DNA of 64,000 nucleotides from Pseudomonas pseudonitroreducens (GTDB taxonomy: Bacteria > Pseudomonadota > Gammaproteobacteria > Pseudomonadales > Pseudomonadaceae). The DNA is taken from contig NZ_BQHJ01000017.1 of NCBI RefSeq assembly GCF_021603645.1, forward strand, positions 1-64,000. The letters run 5' to 3'. The notes under the pieces were generated by a model. It was not told the DNA's origin. It made no database searches and saw nothing but the letters and a program-made list of their open reading frames with translations. A program made the translations under genes and the position numbers. Numbering within the stretch: the first letter of the stretch is position 1; the number at the start of each line of letters is the position of its first letter. Positions 1 to 7,272 of this stretch are shown here, piece by piece.

Positions 1-130
1 AAGCCAGGGTTTGGCTGGCGGTGTCAAGCGATGCGGTATAGGTAGTCAAAAGGGCTTCTCCCATGCACTGATTTGAGCGCTAATTATATGATATTTATGG
101 ATAATTTCCAAAGTTGATGACATTGGGTTC

Positions 131-162
131 GGATGGCCCGGCATGGGGCCGGATCAAGGAGG
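131..162 (+). repeat. Hairpin-plus-Shine-Dalgarno leader, copy 1
   Basis: A small GGCCC/GGGCC hairpin is followed at once by ATCAAGGAGG, the ribosome binding site of the gene at 167. A near-copy with the same layout sits at 1918-1948, and a shorter echo (CAATCAAGGAGAG) at 1629-1640. The same leader in front of separate small genes suggests a modular cassette element. Confidence 0.45.
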
Positions 163-166
163 CTGG

Positions 167-523
167 ATGGACCCAAAACTGTTGGATGACATAATCTCAA
201 CGAGCGTCGGGGGAGGCGTCGGAGGTGCTGCGGCCGGTATCGTTATCCTCTTGGTTCAGGGGAGCTTTGCGACGTGGCGTAATTGCAGGGATTCCAGGCG
301 TGTGTACTCCTGGCTTTTGAAAAACTCGGATAAGGAAAAAGAGCCGTTTCGTTCAACGCGAGCGATCGCCAGTTACAACAACCTCACCGAAGATCGTGTT
401 CGGTTTGTATGCAGCCATCACGACAAGATCAAGCTATCGACTGGCACTAATGAGGACTTGTGGAGCATCCACATCCGCGACAAGCGTTCGAGCTATTTCA
501 CTGGCACTGAGGTTGATGAGTAG
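167..523 (+). CDS. Small membrane-anchored protein with DNA-binding-like tail
   Basis: I chose the ATG at 167 because AAGGAGG lies four bases upstream; an earlier ATG at 143 has no such site. The 118-residue product has an acidic N-terminus, then a glycine-rich hydrophobic helix (about residues 12-32, GGGVGGAAAGIVILLV). The soluble C-terminal part (about 45-118) resembles a winged-helix fold (STRAIASYNNLTEDRVRF). I do not recognise the family. It is the first gene of the visible island, on the plus strand, and faces the convergent McrA-like gene. A membrane role is inferred from the helix only. Confidence 0.5.
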   Translation: MDPKLLDDIISTSVGGGVGGAAAGIVILLVQGSFATWRNCRDSRRVYSWLLKNSDKEKEPFRSTRAIASYNNLTEDRVRFVCSHHDKIKLSTGTNEDLWSIHIRDKRSSYFTGTEVDE

Positions 524-652
524 TTTCAAGCCATGCGGGTGTGGTTCTTGGGTTCGCTGTCAAACCGGCCTGGCTGAGTGGCTTATCTGTTCAAGCAGGC
601 GTTTCCCAATCCACCGCACCACGGGAATAGCCTTGCTGTTCCCGTAGCTACC

Positions 653-1516
653 TCAAGCGAAACTCTTCGTAAGCGCTTTCTCCAGGCCTGCCACGTGCGC
701 ACGAAGCTGCTCATTCTTCTTTGCGCCGTCGATCCCGTAGTGGATCTCGCGATGGCAGGCTGGGCACACGGCTCCGACGTACAGAGGATGATCGAGCCCG
801 CCATCGGACAGCCGATTGATGTGGTGGGGTTCCAAATATGCCCTGCCATCTTTCCTGATGAAGGGGGCGGGTTTCTCGCAGGATTCGCAGATACCCGCCG
901 CGCGCAGTAGTACATAGTTCTTCACGTGAGCGCTGCGAAAGTAGATGTTCCGAATCGCGCTGCCCTGGCTGGTGTCTTCACTGGACACGACTGCTTTAAG
1001 TGCCAGCTCACGAGCCGCGGCCACGGAGCTCGGAAGGGCTGCCTGCACCTCATCCTCGACGCCCCCCTCGATTACTCGACCTACCGGAACGAGGCTGAAC
1101 CGCACGATCTTGCGCATGTTGCCTTCTCGATCTAGGCCGTCACTCCAGTGATGGTCGGCGCAGACAAACTCTCCCATGTAGCGCTGCCCGAGGCTCTTTC
1201 CTGCCTTCTTCCCTAGTGCCTTGAAAAGGTGGAGCGACCGCCCTGACTGGGCGTGTTGTAGGACCGCCTTGTTACCTCCCGTCATTTTCATGTCGCCAAC
1301 CTGGCCTTCCCCTGAGTAGTGGAACACTCCGTATTCATCGAAGCGATCGCTGTACCCGTACTGCTCGCCGCTGTCTCCAGTGAACAGGAAGATCGCAGGC
1401 GCCTGCAGTGAGGGCGCGATGCCGCTCTGCTTGCTTCCGCCAAAGGGCCCATGGATGTCCGAGCGACGATCGTAGATCTGGCCGATTTCGAATGCGATCC
1501 GGAAGGGGGAGGTCAT
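653..1516 (-). CDS. McrA-like HNH endonuclease (modified-DNA restriction)
   Basis: This 287-residue protein ends in a complete HNH motif: C210/C213, HH231-232, C251/C254, then H255 and H259. The N-terminal half contains a YGYSDRFDEYGVFHYSGEGQ stretch resembling the base-flipping domain of ScoMcrA/SRA-type modification-dependent enzymes. Such proteins cut DNA carrying methylated or otherwise modified cytosine. I start at ATG 1516, with AAGGA seven bases upstream; the frame stays open to 1630 but without a ribosome site. It stands alone and converges on the small plus-strand genes. Type IV restriction is inferred from domain order; a general phage HNH nuclease is the alternative. Confidence 0.7.
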   Translation of the reverse strand: MTSPFRIAFEIGQIYDRRSDIHGPFGGSKQSGIAPSLQAPAIFLFTGDSGEQYGYSDRFDEYGVFHYSGEGQVGDMKMTGGNKAVLQHAQSGRSLHLFKALGKKAGKSLGQRYMGEFVCADHHWSDGLDREGNMRKIVRFSLVPVGRVIEGGVEDEVQAALPSSVAAARELALKAVVSSEDTSQGSAIRNIYFRSAHVKNYVLLRAAGICESCEKPAPFIRKDGRAYLEPHHINRLSDGGLDHPLYVGAVCPACHREIHYGIDGAKKNEQLRAHVAGLEKALTKSFA

Positions 1517-1644
1517 GTGCTGTCCTTGGCGCCATGGAGAGGCGCCAAGGGTACCTGGAACGAGAGTGCCCTGAGTAGTGGCTCTTGGCCGCTCTTTCCG
1601 GTAGGTTCGGAATGATCGGTATGGTCCCAATCAAGGAGAGATGG

Positions 1645-1914
1645 ATGAAGCCCACCTTCGTATTGCTTGCCTTTGCCCTGTTTTCCTCGACTGCCTCCGC
1701 CGAGATTGACTGGGATGCGTTGGCGAAAGAAAAAGCAGAAGCCAGGAAGGAAATGAGCGCTATGAGTTGCGAAGAGTTCAAGGCTGGACTCGCCGAACTA
1801 GCGGATAGCGTTGATGTCTTGCGCACTGTGGATGATCGCAACACCAACGATTACGAGATGATGATCTTTGGTGTAGGGCTAGCACTGAAAAAAGCTGAGT
1901 CTTGCATCAACTAA
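1645..1914 (+). CDS. Small secreted protein
   Basis: The product has 89 residues and begins with a clear signal peptide (MKPTFVLLAFALFSSTASA, cleavage after residue 19). The mature part is charged, with two cysteines (one in a MSCEEF context, one near the C-terminus) that could pair in the periplasm. AAGGAGAG lies directly upstream. It is followed at four bases by the second hairpin leader. The family is not recognised; small periplasmic proteins of this kind are common phage cargo genes. Confidence 0.6.
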   Translation: MKPTFVLLAFALFSSTASAEIDWDALAKEKAEARKEMSAMSCEEFKAGLAELADSVDVLRTVDDRNTNDYEMMIFGVGLALKKAESCIN

Positions 1915-1917
1915 ATT

Positions 1918-1948
1918 GGATGGCCGGCACGAGGCCGCATCAAGGAGA
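1918..1948 (+). repeat. Hairpin-plus-Shine-Dalgarno leader, copy 2
   Basis: GGATGGCC, a seven-base loop and GGCC are followed by GCATCAAGGAGAG, matching the leader at 131-162 in layout and much of its sequence. It supplies the ribosome binding site for the GTG start at 1955. Confidence 0.45.
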
Positions 1949-1954
1949 GGGTCA

Positions 1955-2308
1955 GTGGGCGTATTTAGCACGGCGCAGGAGCGCCTGGAATCCATCTACG
2001 GCAAGATGCAGCGATGGGACAGCGGTAACGGTGTTCGCTGTACGAATGATGTGAAGGGACACGTAACGCTTTACTCCAAGAACCTTGCGTCTGGAAACCT
2101 TGCTGAATTGGCATTTGAGATCAATGGATTGGCGGCGCGCGCTGGACGGACCACCACGGAGGCAAAGGCGTTCTTGGAGAGCCTGCGTTGTGCAACGGGG
2201 CAGCCCGTCAACATAGATCCCAGGCACAAGTGGCCAAGAGTCGGTTTCGCAAAGCAGGAGCATGTTGATCTGGTCATTTCTGCGCTGGCTGAGTACTTTC
2301 CGGAGTAA
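1955..2308 (+). CDS. Hypothetical phage-type protein
   Basis: The GTG at 1955 is preferred because CAAGGAGAGG lies just upstream; the frame extends back to 1916 but through the leader repeat. The 117-residue product looks helical and soluble (TTTEAKAFLESL, VDLVISALAEYF) with no membrane segment or recognised motif. It ends three bases from the convergent stop of the Dam-type methylase at 2312. No function is assigned. Confidence 0.5.
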   Translation: MGVFSTAQERLESIYGKMQRWDSGNGVRCTNDVKGHVTLYSKNLASGNLAELAFEINGLAARAGRTTTEAKAFLESLRCATGQPVNIDPRHKWPRVGFAKQEHVDLVISALAEYFPE

Positions 2309-2311
2309 CGG

Positions 2312-3193
2312 TTATGCTGCCGGCTCTTTGGTGTCGTTGAAGATGTCGCACTCGCCGAAGTCGAGGCCCATCTGGCTCAGCGCGCGCATGCAGGCCGGGT
2401 TCAGCCAGAGGCACTCTTCCCGAACGGCTGTTCCGCGAGCTGCGCTGATGCGCGCGTTGGTTGTGTTCATGGACCAGCCGGCCAGGCGGCGCTGGTAGAT
2501 CTCGCTGGAGTAGCCGGAAAGCACGACCATTCCTTCCAGCTCGAGCAGTTTGTCCAGAAGGTCGCGGTGCTGCCCGTCGTCCATCTCGTGCCGGTAGTAC
2601 TGCCGACTGCTGGCGCTGGCGTGCCTGGTGGCGAAGACGTAGGGCGGATCGACGTAGTGCAAAGTCTCCGGCCCGTCGTGCGCCCTCATGACTTCTACCG
2701 CCGGCCGGTTCTCGATCAGGACGCCCTGCAGGCGCTGTCCGATCTCCGCCACCTGTTCCGGGTACTCCTGCCACAGCGCCTGGGCGGTGCCGTACTGGCG
2801 CTTGGTGTCGATGCGAAACCCGGTGCGGCCCTTGGTGGCGCCGGCTGAGCCGAAGCCCATCTGCGCGCGAATGATCGTCCGGCGCGCCTGTTCAACCGTG
2901 TCGGTGGTCGGCTCCCATGCGCGCTCGAACTCGCCGCGTGCATAGGGTGTGAGCACCAGCAGTCGAGTCAGGCGCTCACGCGTTTCCTCGAGCTGGAGCA
3001 CGCGGAACAGGTTGACGATGTCGCCGTCCAGGTCGTTGTAGACCTCGGCGTAAGCGCGCTCCTTCTGAACCAGCACACCTGCTGCTCCGCCGAAAGGCTC
3101 GACGTAGCAGAGGTGAGGCGGAAAGTGACTGATCACCCAAGGCGCGAGCCTGAACTTCCCTCCGTGGTAGCGGATGACCGGTGACTGAATCAT
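2312..3193 (-). CDS. D12-class (Dam-type) adenine-N6 DNA methyltransferase
   Basis: The 293-residue protein shows the D12-class motifs in order: RYHGGK at residues 8-13, VEPFGGAAGVL (SAM-binding FGG) at 31-41, and the catalytic DPPY at 182-185. These enzymes methylate adenine N6, usually in GATC-like sites. In phages they protect incoming DNA from host restriction. The ATG at 3193 follows CTGGAGAAACC. The upstream sequence contains a leader shared with the broken methyltransferase of the second element (32741-32770). All catalytic motifs are intact. The recognition sequence cannot be read from the protein. Confidence 0.9.
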   Translation of the reverse strand: MIQSPVIRYHGGKFRLAPWVISHFPPHLCYVEPFGGAAGVLVQKERAYAEVYNDLDGDIVNLFRVLQLEETRERLTRLLVLTPYARGEFERAWEPTTDTVEQARRTIIRAQMGFGSAGATKGRTGFRIDTKRQYGTAQALWQEYPEQVAEIGQRLQGVLIENRPAVEVMRAHDGPETLHYVDPPYVFATRHASASSRQYYRHEMDDGQHRDLLDKLLELEGMVVLSGYSSEIYQRRLAGWSMNTTNARISAARGTAVREECLWLNPACMRALSQMGLDFGECDIFNDTKEPAA

Positions 3194-3195
3194 GG

Positions 3196-3252
3196 TTTCT
3201 CCAGGTAGAGCGCCGCCGCGCCGCGAGTGCAGCGGATGGCGAGTCGTGAAAT
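3196..3252 (-). repeat. Recurrent phage leader element, copy 1
   Basis: A GAGCGCCGCCGCGCCGCGAG block, read on the plus strand, sits immediately upstream of the methylase start. Related blocks occur at 6826-6868, 32741-32770, 33071-33092 and 33470-33500. On the minus strand it reads as a GC-rich leader ending in the ribosome site. Confidence 0.5.
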
Positions 3253-3315
3253 GGAAATGAGCGCCCGGATGGGCTATTGCTGATATCTGGATTCGGGACG
3301 GTCGAGGGCGCTGAC

Positions 3316-3549
3316 ATGCACCTGATTACGGATAGGCCAGGTCCGATCAGCTACGTCCACCCGAGTGGGGCAAAGACACTCATTGAGTTTGAGTGGGGCG
3401 CCCCTGGTGATCTGGTGCCACGCGAAGTGCTGGTAAGGGTTTCTGACCAGATTGTTTGCTCAGCCACAGGGCCATGGGAATGCTTTGCTGATGCAAGGCA
3501 CCATGGAATCGAAATGGCCACTCACTGGTGTGAGCGCCACCACTCCTAA
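3316..3549 (+). CDS. Hypothetical small protein
   Basis: The ATG at 3316 gives 77 residues (MHLITDRPGPISYVHPSG...). An in-frame upstream start at 3277 has no better ribosome site, so the start is uncertain. The protein is soluble, slightly acidic and lacks recognised motifs. It is the first of three same-strand small genes; ten bases separate it from the next start. It probably belongs to the phage accessory set. Confidence 0.45.
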   Translation: MHLITDRPGPISYVHPSGAKTLIEFEWGAPGDLVPREVLVRVSDQIVCSATGPWECFADARHHGIEMATHWCERHHS

Positions 3550-3559
3550 GGAGGTTGCG

Positions 3560-3781
3560 ATGCCATTGGACTACTCGACTCAACAGTTGCGGGTGACTTT
3601 CGCTGAGCTGGCGTTTCGCAGCGAATCGATTGCGCTGGTGCTCGACCAGGCCATGCACGAGCTGCCGGCCGGGTATGCGGCGAACATCGCTGACGTGATC
3701 GCGCTGCTGAAGGACGATGCGGAGAAGCTCAGGACGTTGGCGGAACGCACCCAGGGCGGAAGCATCCAGGTGTTGGATTGA
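3560..3781 (+). CDS. Small helical phage-type protein, member 1 of a pair
   Basis: TAAGGAGG lies seven bases before ATG 3560. The 73-residue product is mostly helical (AELAFRSESIALVLDQAMHE, then IADVIALLKDDAEKLRTLAE). Its C-terminal half resembles that of the next gene (a proline-alanine turn, a hydrophobic helix, then DDAEKLRTL versus QDADTLEVF). The stop overlaps the next start in TTGA, implying translational coupling. A possible coiled-coil pair; function unknown. Confidence 0.5.
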   Translation: MPLDYSTQQLRVTFAELAFRSESIALVLDQAMHELPAGYAANIADVIALLKDDAEKLRTLAERTQGGSIQVLD

Positions 3782-3990
3782 ACAACGCCGAAAGGCAGTT
3801 GCTCACGGCGCTCCGTACAGCGTCATTCAACAACGCCGGAACCGCGGACCGGCTGGGGTTGTTCGCCAACAGGTTCCCGGCGCTGGCTCGCGAGCTTCGC
3901 GAGATGGCCGGCCAGCTGGAGCAGGACGCCGACACTCTGGAGGTCTTCGTGAACGAGATCCATGAGGGGCGGATATTACGCGTGCCTTGA
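3778..3990 (+). CDS. Small helical phage-type protein, member 2 of a pair
   Basis: Translation probably begins at TTG 3778, inside the TTGA overlap with the preceding stop, so it depends on coupling. The 70 residues are helical (FANRFPALARELREMAGQLEQDADTLEVFV) and echo the preceding protein, suggesting an old duplication. The 3' end overlaps the convergent small gene at 3976. No function is assigned. Confidence 0.45.
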   Translation: MNNAERQLLTALRTASFNNAGTADRLGLFANRFPALARELREMAGQLEQDADTLEVFVNEIHEGRILRVP

Positions 3991-4128
3991 TTCTGCTCCG
4001 CTTTGTGGTTGGGCGTTAGCAGATGTAGGCGCAGTGGTCCGACGGCGTCGAGCGAAGTCAGCACGGGCCTTTGCGGTCATCTGGAGCAACTGCGGCAACG
4101 ACGGTTGAACCTGTTCCCTGTTTTGCAT
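3976..4128 (-). CDS. Short phage protein with P-x-L-x-QLL motif
   Basis: The 50-residue frame from ATG 4128 begins MQNREQVQPSLPQLLQMTAK. It shares the pattern P-x-L-x-Q-L-L, then A-R-x-x-F and RR with the N-terminus of the gene at 4536-4796 (MQQLNIHPALAQLLVQSAAA). AGAGGA lies upstream. The shared motif on independent genes supports real coding despite the small size. It could be a truncated paralog; function unknown. Confidence 0.4.
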   Translation of the reverse strand: MQNREQVQPSLPQLLQMTAKARADFARRRRTTAPTSANAQPQSGAESRHA

Positions 4129-4221
4129 GGCCGATCCTCTGCCTATGTGAACCTGTCGCATAGTAGCCATTTGGCATCGCGCGAAGCATGTCTCCGCTAC
4201 CGCGTAACTGCAGCAGGTTGA

Positions 4222-4536
4222 CTAGAGCTCCTGCGCATCAAGCCGAGCTGCCTCTTGCCGCCCGAGCCTTTCGAGCTTTCGCGCCACGAAACCGGATGGC
4301 GTGAAATCGTGGCGCGGAATGGCGAGGAGTGGAGCTGAACCATCCGGACCCAGGTCATGGGCATGCATGATCAGCAGTTGTATCGCTTCGGCCTGCTCCT
4401 CGATGCCATGCCAGCGCATCAGGTTCTCCAGCATGGAGCGGGTACCGCGGCGCACCCGGTGGCGAAGCTCCGTCTCGTCCAGGCGCTGGCGCTTCTCGGC
4501 TGCGGCCTTGCTGCGTTCCTTCTGGGACTTGGCCAT
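4222..4536 (-). CDS. Small basic phage protein, ribbon-helix-helix-like
   Basis: The 104-residue protein starts MAKSQKERSKAAAEKRQRLD, a lysine/arginine-rich helix, followed by LRHRVRRGTRSMLENLMRWHGIEEQAEAI. This resembles small RHH-type DNA-binding proteins of phages and plasmids. The start overlaps the stop of the upstream gene as TGATG, so the two are coupled. DNA binding, perhaps as a regulator of the island, is inferred. Confidence 0.55.
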   Translation of the reverse strand: MAKSQKERSKAAAEKRQRLDETELRHRVRRGTRSMLENLMRWHGIEEQAEAIQLLIMHAHDLGPDGSAPLLAIPRHDFTPSGFVARKLERLGRQEAARLDAQEL

Positions 4537-4796
4537 CACCCTTCCGCCCCGATGTCATCGCGCTTGCGGATGGTCAGCTGTTCAGCGCGCGCAATCGCCT
4601 CTCGGTAATCACGGCGGAACCCGGCGACTTTGTCGGTGGCGGAGTCGATGATGTGGAAGAAGCCGCGACCAGTCGGGCGGATCTGGTAGGCCGGCTTCTC
4701 GACCACGATGGTGCGGCGCTCTTCGAAGGCAGCGCGGGCGGCGGCGGACTGGACCAGGAGCTGGGCCAGCGCCGGGTGAATGTTCAGCTGTTGCAT
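4536..4796 (-). CDS. Small phage protein upstream of the RHH-like gene
   Basis: The ATG at 4796 follows a GAGGTGATC site; the longer frame to 4838 is less likely. The 86-residue product begins MQQLNIHPALAQLLVQSAAA, then has AYQIRPTGRGFFHIIDSATDKVAGFRRDYREA, which suggests a small mixed alpha/beta domain binding nucleic acid or protein. It is the first gene of a coupled pair with 4222-4536. The family has no function that I know. Confidence 0.5.
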   Translation of the reverse strand: MQQLNIHPALAQLLVQSAAARAAFEERRTIVVEKPAYQIRPTGRGFFHIIDSATDKVAGFRRDYREAIARAEQLTIRKRDDIGAEG

Positions 4797-4933
4797 GGCG
4801 ATCACCTCGTCTGGGTGGTGGCTTCCTTTGGGCAGCACTCCAGCGCGCGGCTATGCGCCGGTGGGCGCCGCGGAGGAGTGCTATCGAAAAAAGGCCCTGA
4901 TACATTTGCGCCCTGCCTTCAGGGAGGAGCGCG

Positions 4934-5041
4934 ATGTTTAGCTTGTTGAAGCTTGTGGTGATGCTAATTGGTGCGTATGTGCCTACGTCTCTGATCGAGC
5001 TAGCCGAGGGCCGGCACGATCAATGGTCTGTCCCGGGCTGA
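4934..5041 (+). pseudogene. Small membrane protein gene interrupted by an IS end
   Basis: AGGGAGGAG precedes ATG 4934. The frame encodes MFSLLKLVVMLIGAYVPTSL and continues to 5023, where the IS fragment begins. The last codons before the stop at 5041 belong to the IS end. The original gene was therefore cut at about residue 30, and its downstream part is gone or beyond the IS. The hydrophobic N-terminus suggests a membrane peptide. Confidence 0.4.
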
Positions 5042-5103
5042 GTGGACACTGACTTTAGGTGGATAATGTCCACCGCAAGGAGTGTTCATGACCCAGACCA
5101 GAC
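5024..5103 (+). mobile_element. 80-bp fragment of the same IS, inverted
   Basis: These 80 bases are a perfect inverted copy of 6275-6354, the orfA-proximal end of the adjacent IS, including its terminal repeat and the first five codons of orfA. It abuts the other IS end directly. It looks like the stump of an older, oppositely oriented copy that the present copy interrupted or deleted. Confidence 0.8.
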
Positions 5104-5133
5104 TGGTCTGTCCCGGAGCTGATGGACAGGTAG

Positions 5134-6000
5134 TTAAGAGTTACTGCTCGCATAGCGCCGCTCAAACTCCATCGGGCTGAGATAGCCCAGCGTCGAGTGG
5201 CGGCGACGGTGATTGTAAAAGCGGATGTAGTCGAACAGGTCGGTTTTCGCCTCGTGGTAGCTGGCATAGCGCGTCAGGTACACCCGCTCAGCCTTCAGCG
5301 AACGGAAGAAACTCTCCATCGCGGCGTTGTCCCAGCAGTTCCCGGGACGTGAATGGCTGGGCACGATTCGATGTCGTCGAAGTAAGGCCTGGTAGTCGTA
5401 CGCGCAGTATTGGCTGCCTCGATCCGAGTGCAGCAGCACTTCTTCTTTCGGCTGTCGGCGTGCAATGGCCATCTCCAGGGCGGCGTGTACCAAGGCCTGC
5501 TGCATGCGGTGGTGCATCGCCCAACCGACGACTGCTCGTGAATAGAGATCGAGCACGACTGCCAGATACAGCCAACCTTGGGCCGTCCGCACGTAGGTCA
5601 TGTCCGAGACCCAGTGTCGATTGGCGCGATCCGAGGCGAACTGGCGATCCAGGTGGTTCGGGGCAATCGGCAGAGCATGACGACTGCTGGAAACCAGCCG
5701 CCAGCGCTTGCGCGAGCGAACGCGCAGACCGGCTTCGCGCATCAGTCGAGCAACCCGGTGTCGACCACAAGCATGCCCCATAGCCGCCAACTCGGCCTTG
5801 ATTCGGCGATGGCCATAGATCCCATTCACCTCGTGGTGAATGGTGCGGATCTCCTTGCTCAGACGCCGATTCGCCATCTCTCTCGCCGAAGGTGGCCGCT
5901 GCTGCCAGGCATAGAAGCCGCTGCGGGATACCCGCAGCAGCCGGCACATTGGCGCTACGGGATAGCGACCAGCCAACGCCTCGATGGCGCGGAACTTCAC
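5134..6000 (-). CDS. IS3-family transposase OrfB (DDE integrase core)
   Basis: OrfB begins at GTG 6000, overlapping the orfA stop as GTGA, and has 288 residues. It contains the HTH_21 region (NGIYGHRRIKAELAAMG, about 61-77) and the rve catalytic core, with DMTYV for the first acidic residue, LDLYSRAVVGW, SDRGSQY for the second, and NAAMESFF for the glutamate. It catalyses excision and strand transfer. Its frame is open upstream of the GTG as far as the slippery site in orfA, so a fused OrfAB is expected. It appears intact. Confidence 0.92.
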   Translation of the reverse strand: MKFRAIEALAGRYPVAPMCRLLRVSRSGFYAWQQRPPSAREMANRRLSKEIRTIHHEVNGIYGHRRIKAELAAMGHACGRHRVARLMREAGLRVRSRKRWRLVSSSRHALPIAPNHLDRQFASDRANRHWVSDMTYVRTAQGWLYLAVVLDLYSRAVVGWAMHHRMQQALVHAALEMAIARRQPKEEVLLHSDRGSQYCAYDYQALLRRHRIVPSHSRPGNCWDNAAMESFFRSLKAERVYLTRYASYHEAKTDLFDYIRFYNHRRRHSTLGYLSPMEFERRYASSNS

Positions 6001-6290
6001 TTCGTGGGTTGCGAGAAGATGGCGAGCGCCTTTTTTAAAACATCGCGCTCCATGGTGACCTGAGCCAGTTGCTGGCGTAGACGACGCAACTCCGCGCTCT
6101 CACCACGCTGCTTGCCGTTGCCCGGAAAGGCATCGTCACCTTGCTGCTCGTACTGGCGCTTCCATTTGCCCAGCAGGCTTTCAGCGATGCCGAGCGTCTC
6201 GGCCACATGACGAAGCGGCGTGCCGGCAAGTACCTGGTCTACCGCCTCGCGTTTGAAGGATTCGGGAAAACGTCGTCTGGTCTGGGTCAT
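5997..6290 (-). CDS. IS3-family OrfA (HTH protein) with -1 frameshift site
   Basis: The 97-residue OrfA (ATG 6290, AGGAG upstream) carries a helix-turn-helix (AVDQVLAGTPLRHVAETLGI) and a C-terminal leucine-rich coiled coil. Near its end the codons TTA AAA AAG form the slippery heptamer A-AAA-AAG (complement of 6030-6036). Slipping back one base joins it to OrfB in the open frame, as in other IS3 elements. OrfA alone normally regulates transposition; OrfAB is the transposase. Confidence 0.9.
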   Translation of the reverse strand: MTQTRRRFPESFKREAVDQVLAGTPLRHVAETLGIAESLLGKWKRQYEQQGDDAFPGNGKQRGESAELRRLRQQLAQVTMERDVLKKALAIFSQPTK

Positions 6291-6354
6291 GAACACTCCT
6301 TGCGGTGGACATTATCCACCTAAAGTCAGTGTCCACTCAGCCCGGGACAGACCA

Positions 6355-6770
6355 GTTTCGGTTATCCGCTTATTGGAGTGACCGCGTAGGGCGGATGCCT
6401 CTCGAATGTCGGCAATTTCCGATGCGGCCTTGGGGCGGCTGTTGCGAAGCACGAATTCACTAATCCGCTTCGCCAAATACTCGTCGCTGGCCTCGATCGC
6501 GGCCGCAGCCGCTCTTGCCTGGTTGCGCGGTTGTCCCAGCGGTGGTGCAACATGCTGGCTGGTAGTGCCGGTGATCAGGTTGGGGCGCAGGTGGCCAATG
6601 CGGCGCGCGGATATTTGCTTGATCAACTGGCCACGGATGTTGCGGAACGGGATGCGTAGCTTCTTTGTGGTCTTGGCCTGCTTCACCAGTAGGTAGTCGT
6701 CCTTGATGTCGTCGCGACGCATTACCAGGGCGTCGGCAGGGCGCTGGCCAGTGATGTAGGTCAGGTCCAT
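6355..6770 (-). pseudogene. Tyrosine integrase core fragment, cut by the IS
   Basis: The frame encodes MDLTYITGQRPADALVMRRD, the conserved arginine region of phage tyrosine recombinases. It ends in LRGHSNKRITET, the histidine motif just before the catalytic tyrosine. At that point the IS begins, so the tyrosine is lost. The arm-binding N-terminal domain is also missing: upstream of 6770 no matching frame continues. The island therefore lacks its own working integrase. The core resembles that of the second element at 30017-31061. Confidence 0.75.
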
Positions 6771-7083
6771 CGCATCATGAATACAGTCTTGCTGCCCGTG
6801 GATTTACTCAACGGCAAAAGCTGTAGCAAATGGTAGAGCGCCGCGCATGCAGCGGATGGCGTGGTAATGGAGGCACTGCCAATGCTGGACTCGCCTGCAC
6901 GGCTTGCCGGCTGCGCGTCCTTTGGATACCCGCGGCGACCTATTCTGCTCTCGGGTGTTGTAGTGGCCATATGGTCTGCCGATCAGTAAGCAGGCTGACA
7001 CGCGCGCAGCCTAGTCTTCGTCGAACGAACTGACAGAGGGTCTTGTAAGTGAGTCAAGGACTGCTCGCCGACCCGGCAGTGGC
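6771..7083. other. Intergenic stretch with leader-element copy 2
   Basis: No convincing gene is seen. A block at 6826-6868 (TAGAGCGCCGCGCATGCAGC...) matches the recurrent leader found at 3196-3252. Its presence beside the integrase stump suggests that a gene once attached to it was deleted. Confidence 0.4.
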
Positions 7084-7272
7084 CTAGCCGCGTTTCGCGC
7101 GGTAGTCGTCTAGGCCATCGATTCGGCCAGGCCTTGGCGCGGGGGTGGCGACAGGTGTGCGAAGGGCATTGAAGACCGCGGTCAGGCGCCGCGACTTAGC
7201 CTGTGGGCCGACACCCAGTGCAACTAGAGCGGACAGAGCTGTGGCGGTCAGATCAGCGTTACCGTCGCTCAC
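7084..7272 (-). CDS. Small hypothetical protein, coupled
   Basis: The start GTG at 7272 overlaps the upstream stop as GTGA. The 62-residue product has an alanine-rich helix (LTATALSALVALGVG) and a basic C-terminus. It is probably the second gene of a two-gene operon with 7269-7670. No family is recognised. Confidence 0.45.
   Translation of the reverse strand: MSDGNADLTATALSALVALGVGPQAKSRRLTAVFNALRTPVATPAPRPGRIDGLDDYRAKRG

Larger units (their letters stand above)
5104..6354 (-). mobile_element. IS3-family insertion sequence
   Basis: The element is bounded by imperfect inverted repeats beginning TGGTCTGTCCCGG and carries overlapping orfA and orfB read leftwards. The ends follow the 5'-TG...CA-3' rule. 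No matching 3-4 bp target duplication is visible (GAC on the left, GTT on the right), consistent with deletion or recombination after insertion. It truncates an integrase gene on the right and abuts an 80-bp fragment of itself on the left. Confidence 0.9.

Noticed and set aside
4222-4651. Plus-strand open frames opposite the RHH-like gene pair
   Set aside because: No ribosome sites; the minus-strand pair is coupled and has typical start signals.
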